From: Chthoniobacterales bacterium
GTDB lineage: Bacteria; Verrucomicrobiota; Verrucomicrobiia; Chthoniobacterales; UBA10450
NCBI GenBank assembly: GCA_025929155.1
Contig: JAICMR010000010.1
Span: forward strand, 1 to 40,002
DNA: 40,002 nt
Direction of reading: 5' to 3'
Position 1 is the stretch's first letter. Every line of letters begins with the position of its first letter. The notes below the pieces were generated by a model, which was not told where the DNA came from, ran no database searches, and saw nothing but the letters and a program-made list of their open reading frames with translations. Positions 34,850 to 40,002 of the stretch are shown piece after piece. A program made the translations under genes and the position numbers.

Positions 34850-35422
34850 ATGAGCCGAGGGAGCCAACCGAAGGAGAGACCAAAGAAAGCTGTCGTCACG
34901 CAGTCGAAGCTGTCCATACGTCTCCAGCGCAAAGCTGACGGTTCGGCCATTCTGACCTGCACGCGCGCGGACGGCTCCGTCACGTGGCAACGCCAGGCCG
35001 GCCCGCGGGGTTCGATTTTCCCTGCGCATGATCTTACGCACTACGCGGTCGAGACCGAGCTGGTTTATGCACAAGGCTTCTACGGCTTGATCGCCGCTGG
35101 TTGGGAAATCAGCGATTTCGCGGCGCCGTGGCCGCGCGGCGCCATCCCGTCGGAAGCGCGCGAGGTGGAGTTGCTGGTCGGACTACTGGATTCGGAACGC
35201 CGGATGGGGGAATCCGGCACGGCCGAAGAGTTTTTCGCGCGCGGTGAGTCGTATGCAGCCGCCCGACGCGCCGGCGGCAAGGCGTTGGGATCAATGAGAT
35301 GGATCCCGGAGGAAGATCTGACGCGAGTTCGTTCGCTTCGGGACGACCTGCTTGTTCAGTGGGCGGCGACCCGCCCGGGTCAAACTTTAGAGCTGAACTT
35401 CCAGATTCGGGCACCGGCCTAA
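34850..35422 (+). CDS. Uncharacterised protein, 190 residues
   Basis: The family is not recognised with confidence. ATG 34850 follows AGGAG (34841-34845) by four bases; a longer frame overlaps the DUF1810 gene. The basic N-terminus (residues 1-25) is followed by a strand-rich segment (KLSIRLQRKADGSAILTCTRADGSVTWQR) and FPAHDLTHYAVETELVYAQGFYGLIAAGWEISDF, whose D-L-T-H-Y-A-V-E block looks like a conserved motif. The second half is helical. There is no signal peptide or membrane segment. It is probably cytoplasmic and co-transcribed with the DUF1810 gene. Confidence 0.7.
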   Translation: MSRGSQPKERPKKAVVTQSKLSIRLQRKADGSAILTCTRADGSVTWQRQAGPRGSIFPAHDLTHYAVETELVYAQGFYGLIAAGWEISDFAAPWPRGAIPSEAREVELLVGLLDSERRMGESGTAEEFFARGESYAAARRAGGKALGSMRWIPEEDLTRVRSLRDDLLVQWAATRPGQTLELNFQIRAPA

Positions 35423-35443
35423 AATTGCCGCGTTTCGGCAGCG

Positions 35444-37606
35444 ATGGTAACTAAGGCGATGCAGTTCGTGCGTCGCATCGCGTGTCTGGTTTTGCTGGTC
35501 GGGCTCGTGCTCTCGCCAGCAATTTCGCGTGCCCAGAAATTCGAAGGACGCGAACTGGTGCAGGCGAATCTGATCGCTGACACGACGACGATTGTCCCGG
35601 GCAAAGCTTTTACCGCGGGGCTATTGCTCAAGGCAGTGCCGGGCTGGCACACTTACTGGCAATATCCTGGCGACGCGGGCATCCCCACGGAGATCAACTG
35701 GCACCTGCAGGCCGGCTGGAAAACCGGTCCAATCCAGTGGCCGATCCCGCAGAAATTGAGCGAGCCGGGCGGCATCGAGATCTACGGTTACCACGGCGAA
35801 GTGCTGCTCATGATGCAGGTCACGCCGCCGGCGACGATCGCCGAAAAATCGGTCCATCTCGCCGGCGATGTCGATTGGTTGGTCTGCGAAAAAGTTTGCA
35901 TCCCGGGCAGCGGCAAAGTCGCGCTCGATCTTCCCGTGGGCGAGACGGCGGCACCGGCGAATGAGGCATTGTTTTCTAAAACTCGCGCGCAACTGCCGCG
36001 GGCTCTGCCAAACGATGCGAGGACGTTGTTGCGCTGGAGCCGCGATGCACAGGCGTTCCACCTGACGATCACGGATAAAAGCCTGGCGCAGAATCCTTCG
36101 CTCGACTTTTTCCCGCTGCCGACAGGCACGACCGTGATCGGTCATCCGAAACGCGAGGCGACTGAGAACGGCCTGGCGGCTTTTAGGATTCCCATCCAGT
36201 CGGCGGATTCAAAAGTGCAGTCCCTGGATGGATTGCTTATTTTCGATCATCAAGCCTGGTCGTTAGGCGCGATGAACGCGGGTGGGACAGCAGCGCCGGC
36301 TTCTCCGGCGGCGGCCGCGACGCCGATGGCGCCGCAGGATGCCGGCGGCCTCTTGAAGTTTCTCCTGTTTGGTTTCGTCGGCGGCTTTATTTTGAATCTG
36401 ATGCCGTGCGTGCTGCCGGTGATCTCCCTGAAAATCTTTGGGTTTATCCAGCACGCGGGCGATCGGCGCGGAAAGATTTTCGGGAACGGCCTTGCCTTTT
36501 CGTTAGGCATCTTCGCGTGGTTTCTCGGCCTCGCGCTGCTCCTGATCGGGCTGAAAGCCGCCGGTCACCAGATCACGTGGGCCTTTCAATTCACGAACCC
36601 GCTTTTTGTGGTGGTGATGAGCGCGGTCGTGCTCGTTTTCGCGCTCAATCTTTTCGGGGTGTTCGAGATCAGCTTGCCGGCCGCGGCGACGAGCGGAATG
36701 CTCGGCTGGAGCGCGCGGGAAGGCTATGCCGGTTCGTTTTTTCAAGGTGTCTTCGCGACCGTGCTCGCGACGCCCTGCACTGCTCCTTTTCTTGGGAGCG
36801 CTCTCGGGTTCGCTTTCGCCGCGTCGGCGGGCGTCATCCTGCTCATGTTCGCGGCAATCGCCGCCGGAATGAGCGCGCCCTATTTGCTCCTGACCGCGCA
36901 ACCAGCCTGGATGCGTTTCCTGCCGCGGCCCGGCGCATGGATGGTGCGGGTGAAGCAATTCATGGGGTTTCTCCTGATCGCGACACTGCTCTTTCTCCTC
37001 TGGGTCCTGGGCGCGCAACGTGGTCCGGAAGCGATCGTTTGGACTTCGGCGTTTCTGCTCGCGCTGAGCGTGGCCTGCTGGCTGAAAGGTTCTTTCTCGA
37101 CTCCGCTCGCCTCCGGGCGGCAGCGCGGGGTCGTGCTTATGCTCATGGTTTTGCTTGTGTTCGGAAGCGGCTGGTATTTTATCGGCAAAAAATTCAACGC
37201 GCTCGAAACGGCTCCGAGCCTAACGAAAAGCCACTGGGTGCCTTTCACTCCCGAGCGACTGCAAAGCGAGCTTGCGCAGGGTCGTGGCGTCTTCCTCGAT
37301 TTCACTGCGGCCTGGTGCATCACCTGCAAATTCAACGAGGCGTCGGTTCTGGAGACCGCTGCGGTGCGCGAAGCATTCGAGCACTCGGGCGTGGTGAAAA
37401 TGAAAGCCGACTGGACCAATGCCGATCCGGTTATCACGAAAACTTTGAAACAATTCGGCCGCGTCGGTGTCCCACTTTACGTGCTCTACCCACCGGGAAA
37501 ACCAAATCAGCCGATCGTGTTGCCGGAGCTGCTCACGCAATCTCTCGTGCTCGATCATCTCCAGTCGGCCACGCCGAAAGTCGCAGCCGCTCCTTCAAAT
37601 CTATGA
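35444..37606 (+). CDS. dsbD: Thiol:disulfide interchange protein DsbD-like
   Basis: This 720-residue inner-membrane reductase passes electrons from cytoplasmic thioredoxin to periplasmic proteins. It has a signal peptide (about residues 1-30), a periplasmic N-terminal domain with Cys148 and Cys152 in WLVCEKVCIPG, a membrane domain of eight helices (about 303-580) with Cys322 (MPCVLP) and Cys445 (ATPCTAP), and a C-terminal thioredoxin domain with WCITC (Cys625, Cys628). The N-terminal domain is of the DsbD_N/ScsB-like type. A Pro/Ala-rich linker precedes the membrane part. It overlaps the next gene by ATGA (37603-37606), so the redoxin is a likely partner. Three nonamer copies lie inside (36260, 36500, 37218). 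Confidence 0.92.
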   Translation: MVTKAMQFVRRIACLVLLVGLVLSPAISRAQKFEGRELVQANLIADTTTIVPGKAFTAGLLLKAVPGWHTYWQYPGDAGIPTEINWHLQAGWKTGPIQWPIPQKLSEPGGIEIYGYHGEVLLMMQVTPPATIAEKSVHLAGDVDWLVCEKVCIPGSGKVALDLPVGETAAPANEALFSKTRAQLPRALPNDARTLLRWSRDAQAFHLTITDKSLAQNPSLDFFPLPTGTTVIGHPKREATENGLAAFRIPIQSADSKVQSLDGLLIFDHQAWSLGAMNAGGTAAPASPAAAATPMAPQDAGGLLKFLLFGFVGGFILNLMPCVLPVISLKIFGFIQHAGDRRGKIFGNGLAFSLGIFAWFLGLALLLIGLKAAGHQITWAFQFTNPLFVVVMSAVVLVFALNLFGVFEISLPAAATSGMLGWSAREGYAGSFFQGVFATVLATPCTAPFLGSALGFAFAASAGVILLMFAAIAAGMSAPYLLLTAQPAWMRFLPRPGAWMVRVKQFMGFLLIATLLFLLWVLGAQRGPEAIVWTSAFLLALSVACWLKGSFSTPLASGRQRGVVLMLMVLLVFGSGWYFIGKKFNALETAPSLTKSHWVPFTPERLQSELAQGRGVFLDFTAAWCITCKFNEASVLETAAVREAFEHSGVVKMKADWTNADPVITKTLKQFGRVGVPLYVLYPPGKPNQPIVLPELLTQSLVLDHLQSATPKVAAAPSNL

Positions 37607-38223
37607 AAACAAAATCGCTGCTCATCTCGACGTTCGCTCTTACTGCGCTCTGCGGAGGAGCACTCTTCGCCGCGGAAGGTCCAAAAGTTGGCGCGCCCGC
37701 GCCCGGTTTCTCGCTGACCGATTCGCACGGCCGGACGCATTCGTTAGGCGAGTACAAGGGCAAATACGTGGTGCTCGAATGGTTCAACCCGGGCTGCCCG
37801 TTCGTGCAGAAGCATTACAAGAGCGAGAACATGCAGAAGCTGCAGAAAGAATTCACCGGCAAGGAGGTGGCCTGGTTAACGATCGACTCCTCTGCTCCGG
37901 GAGAACAAGGTCATCTGTCGCCAGCGGAAGCGAACCAGCAGATGAACGATTGGAAGATGAACTCGACCGCGTTGCTCCTCGATCCGACGGGCAAAGTCGG
38001 CCACGAATACGGCGCGACGAACACGCCGCACATGTTTGTGATTAACCCGAAGGGCGACCTCATCTACACCGGCGCGATCGACAACAGGCCGACGGCCAAA
38101 GTCGGCGACATCCCGGGCGCGACGAATTACGTGCAGGCGGCGCTCGACGAAGCCATGGCTGGCAAAGCGGTCGCGACGCCGACCTCGCGGGCGTACGGCT
38201 GCGGCATAAAGTATTCAGACTAG
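37603..38223 (+). CDS. Exported redoxin (thioredoxin-fold, AhpC/TSA-like)
   Basis: This 206-residue thioredoxin-fold protein has a signal peptide (MKTKSLLISTFALTALCGGALFA). GAPAPGFSLTDSHGRTHSLGEYKGKYVVLEWFNPGCPFVQKHY (30-72) is the peroxiredoxin-like core, with Cys65 as the single conserved active cysteine (GCPF); a second cysteine lies in the tail (YGCGIKYSD). TPHMFVINPKGDLIYTGAID carries the cis-proline region. It probably acts in the periplasm as a thiol peroxidase or reductase served by the DsbD encoded just upstream. The start is fixed by the signal peptide and ATGA coupling; a much longer open frame back to 36406 is an artefact. A nonamer copy is at 37741. Confidence 0.88.
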   Translation: MKTKSLLISTFALTALCGGALFAAEGPKVGAPAPGFSLTDSHGRTHSLGEYKGKYVVLEWFNPGCPFVQKHYKSENMQKLQKEFTGKEVAWLTIDSSAPGEQGHLSPAEANQQMNDWKMNSTALLLDPTGKVGHEYGATNTPHMFVINPKGDLIYTGAIDNRPTAKVGDIPGATNYVQAALDEAMAGKAVATPTSRAYGCGIKYSD

Positions 38224-38551
38224 CCGCGAGCAGCTGCCGATCTTTGCAGACGCTGCAACGATCGCTCCGCGAGAATCAGCCCGAAATGAGATGCCTCCGG
38301 GACGCGACCGTGGGCGATCTCTGCTAGCGGGCTTGGCGCGACGGAGCCGGATTACCGCCCGCGACGGGTCTGGTCGACAGGTTCGGAGCGGCACAATCGA
38401 AAGGCCTTGCGACGACGATGCGGACGAGTCGCGACGGGGGCCGTGGCTACTCAAATCCCCACGTTACTACGGAAGCCGATCCCTATATTCGCGGAGTATC
38501 GACCCCGAGACAGACGAGGTTGTTTCGGCGGCGCGGCCGGTTCTCGCCGCG
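38224..38551. other. Gap of 328 bases without a recognised gene
   Basis: No plausible start, homology or RNA structure was found on either strand. Short open frames exist but look random. No nonamer copy or dispersed repeat is seen. It separates the redoxin gene from the convergent, frameshifted dehydrogenase and could hide decayed coding sequence. Confidence 0.4.
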
Positions 38552-39327
38552 TCATCGATACACCATGCCGCCATCGATGAGCGGGGCTTGCCCGGTCATG
38601 TAATCTGAATCCGGACCCGCGAGGTAAGATACGAACGCGGCTACATCCACCGGCGTTTCGGCGCGGCCCAGCGCAATGCCGCCGACGAATTTTTCGTAGT
38701 TCTCCCCGATCTTAGCCCCGGTAATTTCCGCCGTTCGCCGGTCGATCTCCACCCACATGTCGGTGCCGACTACGCCCGGGCAATACGCGTTCACCGTGAT
38801 GCCGCTGCTCGCGAACTCTTTCGCTGCGGCCTGAGTCAAAGCGCGAACTGCGAACTTGGTCGCGCAATAACTCCGAGAAGCGGGTAGCCCTCATGTCCGG
38901 CGATCGAAGCGGCGCTGATGATTTTGCCTTCTGTTTGCGCTTCTGGAACTTTTTCGCGGCGGCTTGGATTCCCCACAGAACCCCGCCGAGATTTATGCGC
39001 ATGATCTTCTCTAAGTCCTCCGGCGTCACTTCCGCGAGTGGTTTGATCTGTGCGATCCCGGCATTGTTCACCATGATGTCGAACCCGCCGAGTTCCTTCT
39101 CCGCGTGGTCGATCGCGCGTAAACGTCCTCCCGCTTCGAGACGTCGGCTTTGAAGGTCGTAGCCTTGCGCCCGAGCGCTTTCACTTCGTCGGCGATCGCT
39201 TTCATCTTTTCTTCGTTTAAGTCCACAACTGCAATGTCCGCGCCGTCGTTTGCCAGGCGCAAGCCGATCCCGCGGCCGATCCCTGACCCGCGCCCGTCAC
39301 CAACGCGATTTTCCCTTGAATGCTCAT
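38552..39327 (-). pseudogene. Short-chain dehydrogenase/reductase, frameshifted (acetoin/diacetyl-reductase-like)
   Basis: Pieces of one classical SDR of about 258 residues are spread over different frames: MSIQGKIALVTGAG, then IGRGIGLRLANDGADIAVVDLNEEK, then IMVNNAGIAQIKPL and MRINLGGVLWGIQAA, then SAASIAGHEGYPLLG, then ALTQAAAKEFASSGITVNAYCPG to the end. Restoring one base at each of four places (near 39281-39284, 39115-39118, 38936-38942 and 38866-38871) reconnects them. The last lies within the catalytic Y-x-x-x-K (Y-CATK). All four are deletions of one base, mostly in short runs. It could be a decayed gene or a poor-quality stretch of assembly. The original enzyme would reduce small ketones or diols with NAD(H). 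The start ATG lies five bases after the upstream gene. Confidence 0.8.
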
Positions 39328-39332
39328 GTTCT

Positions 39333-39710
39333 TTAGCCTTCCTGCTTCTGATCGCTTTTCGCTGCTTCCACCATTTGGTCGTGCGCCGCTTCTTCGACGC
39401 CGCGGCTGGCGAGGCGTTCGTCCAGGAGCGCTTCATCCTTCGGCTCGACGCGCGGGATTTCTCCGCCGCTTTCGCCCGGAATCGAATCGCGCTCGCTCCA
39501 AGTTGAGTCATCCTGCGACGCGCTCCGGTCCGTGCCGGTCAATTCTGCGCGCGCCTGTTCCCAGTCCGCATCGGTAAACCGATCGGGATTTCGTTCATCA
39601 AGCCGCGCGATCTCGCGCGCGCGTTGGTCCACCATCTCAGGCGTCGGGACGCCGAGCTCAGTTTCGCGGCCGGAAAGGTCGCCAATCGGGGTCTGCGGTT
39701 TTGTGTTCAT
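39333..39710 (-). CDS. Small acidic hydrophilic protein, 125 residues
   Basis: The function is not recognised. The protein is charged, with no membrane segment or cysteine. TPEMVDQRAREIARLDERNPDRFTDADWEQARAELTG (about 23-59) forms a helical block resembling short motifs in stress-related small proteins of the DUF2934 type, but this is a weak resemblance. The rest is disordered-looking, rich in Glu, Asp and Ser. Its ATG overlaps the stop of the upstream universal stress protein (TCAT at 39707-39710 on the plus strand). The SDR follows after five bases, so the three genes look like one stress-type operon. Its frame is intact, unlike both neighbours. Confidence 0.7.
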   Translation of the reverse strand: MNTKPQTPIGDLSGRETELGVPTPEMVDQRAREIARLDERNPDRFTDADWEQARAELTGTDRSASQDDSTWSERDSIPGESGGEIPRVEPKDEALLDERLASRGVEEAAHDQMVEAAKSDQKQEG

Positions 39711-40002
39711 ATAATTAGAAACGGGAGCGCGGTGCTCGACGGGTGTTCAGATTGGCGCATCGATACATCAGGGCGCGGCTTCCGCGGATTTTTTCCGTCC
39801 GCCCGGTTCGGCACCACGATACGGAACAGGGCGCATGCCGGACGATTTGCTCAGCCGCGCTGCCGATGAAAGGACGGCGCAATCCGGATCGTCCGTGTGT
39901 GGAAGTGACGATCAGATCAATCGCTCGCGCCCGGACATAATCATCGAGTTGTTCGACCAGCGGTCCGACGACGACTTTGCTCGTGATCTCCAGATCCGAT
40001 TC
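39707..40002 (-). pseudogene. Universal stress protein (UspA family), 3' part, frameshifted and cut by the window edge
   Basis: On the minus strand the frame reads LEITSKVVVGPLVEQLDDYV, then ARAIDLIVTSTHGRSGLRRP and FIGSAAEQIVRHAPCSV. This is the C-terminal ATP-binding region of UspA proteins (HGRSGLRR...GSAAE). After PCSV the frame breaks near 39818-39822; restoring one base gives LVVPNRADGKNPRKPRPDVS and a short tail to TGA at 39707-39709. The 5' part lies beyond the window. Either a true frameshift or a sequencing error of the same kind as in the neighbouring SDR. The stop overlaps the ATG of the next gene. Confidence 0.75.

Larger units (their letters stand above)
845..37749. repeat. Dispersed nonamer TCGTTAGGC / GCCTAACGA, 26 exact copies
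   Basis: Exact copies start at 845, 10402, 15695, 16501, 18226, 18603, 20195, 20596, 21072, 21326, 23277, 23587, 23753, 25075, 26773, 27340, 27848, 28147, 28247, 28390, 31604, 31942, 36260, 36500, 37218 and 37741. Five more share eight bases (16874, 18073, 24012, 26307, 28861). TCGTTAGGC is on the plus strand 12 times and GCCTAACGA 14 times. In genes it is read as Ser-Leu-Gly, Val-Arg, Pro-Asn or Leu-Thr depending on frame, so selection appears to act on the DNA. Flanking bases show no strong extension of the motif. The function is unknown; it resembles DNA uptake sequences in density. Confidence 0.85.

Noticed and set aside
845-37749. Nonamer explained as a preferred codon string or repeated peptide (Ser-Leu-Gly)
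   Set aside because: It occurs in several reading frames and both orientations, encodes four different peptides, and is found outside genes.
36406-38223. A 605-residue open frame covering the redoxin and part of dsbD
   Set aside because: Its first 399 codons are an out-of-frame reading of dsbD; the redoxin signal peptide begins at 37603.
1-40002. tRNA, rRNA, CRISPR arrays, phage or transposase genes
   Set aside because: None was found on reading both strands; no evenly spaced repeat array or T-loop-like sequence in a plausible context was seen.

Overview
The window reads as a stretch of a GC-rich, Gram-negative-type soil or environmental bacterium. It has lipopolysaccharide-style heptosyltransferase and GT90 enzymes, a periplasmic DsbD system, type IV pilin-like proteins and many secreted TPR proteins. 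Shine-Dalgarno sequences are often weak or absent. The overall protein style suggests Verrucomicrobiota, possibly Chthoniobacterales-like. This is an inference, because no rRNA or other decisive marker is present. I saw no tRNA, rRNA, CRISPR array, transposase or phage gene.

Layout. (1) 0-1.9 kb holds a very-long-chain-type acyl-CoA dehydrogenase split by an in-frame TGA. (2) 1.9-15.5 kb is a cell-envelope and glycosylation island: a polyprenyl-phosphate-sugar-synthase-like GT2, then a coupled GT4-GT9-methyltransferase run, a flippase, four large GT-C type membrane glycosyltransferases (two with C-terminal TPR repeats), and a tandem pair of near-identical type IV pilin-like genes. Each pilin gene appears to have its own sigma-54 promoter. 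(3) 15.5-32 kb carries housekeeping genes: a divergent ketol-acid reductoisomerase, a secreted TPR protein coupled to uvrA, an isolated histidine-kinase dimerisation-like domain, an MGDG-synthase-like glycosyltransferase, a BrkB/YihY membrane protein, a peptidoglycan amidase that has lost its membrane anchor, aroC-cvpA, and a transsulfuration pair (cystathionine gamma-synthase/lyase and cystathionine beta-synthase) separated by an opposing GT90 gene. (4) 32-38.2 kb carries small soluble proteins (auto-adhesin-like exported protein, YajQ, cupin, EthD-like, DUF1810) and a DsbD-redoxin operon. (5) 38.2-40 kb is a damaged end: a short-chain dehydrogenase with about four single-base deletions, an intact small acidic protein, and the 3' part of a universal stress protein with another single-base deletion.

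The most striking signal is a dispersed nonamer, TCGTTAGGC (complement GCCTAACGA). By eye it occurs exactly 26 times, where about 0.3 would be expected by chance. It occurs in both orientations, in every reading frame it can occupy, in a stop codon and in intergenic DNA, so codon usage or protein repeats do not explain it. It is dense from 15.7 to 32 kb and 36.2 to 37.8 kb, but only one copy lies between 0.9 and 15.6 kb, which is the glycosylation/pilin island. Its density and lack of strand preference resemble DNA uptake sequences of naturally competent bacteria, and the gap resembles what is seen in recently acquired DNA in such genomes. No such element has been described for this lineage as far as I know.

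Working together: the GT2 could make lipid-linked sugar, and the GT-C enzymes could transfer it to exported proteins, with the adjacent pilins as obvious candidate acceptors. The GT4, GT9, methyltransferase and flippase fit assembly and export of a surface glycan. The 15.5-38 kb genes are mostly independent housekeeping units, often joined by 4-bp ATGA start/stop overlaps.
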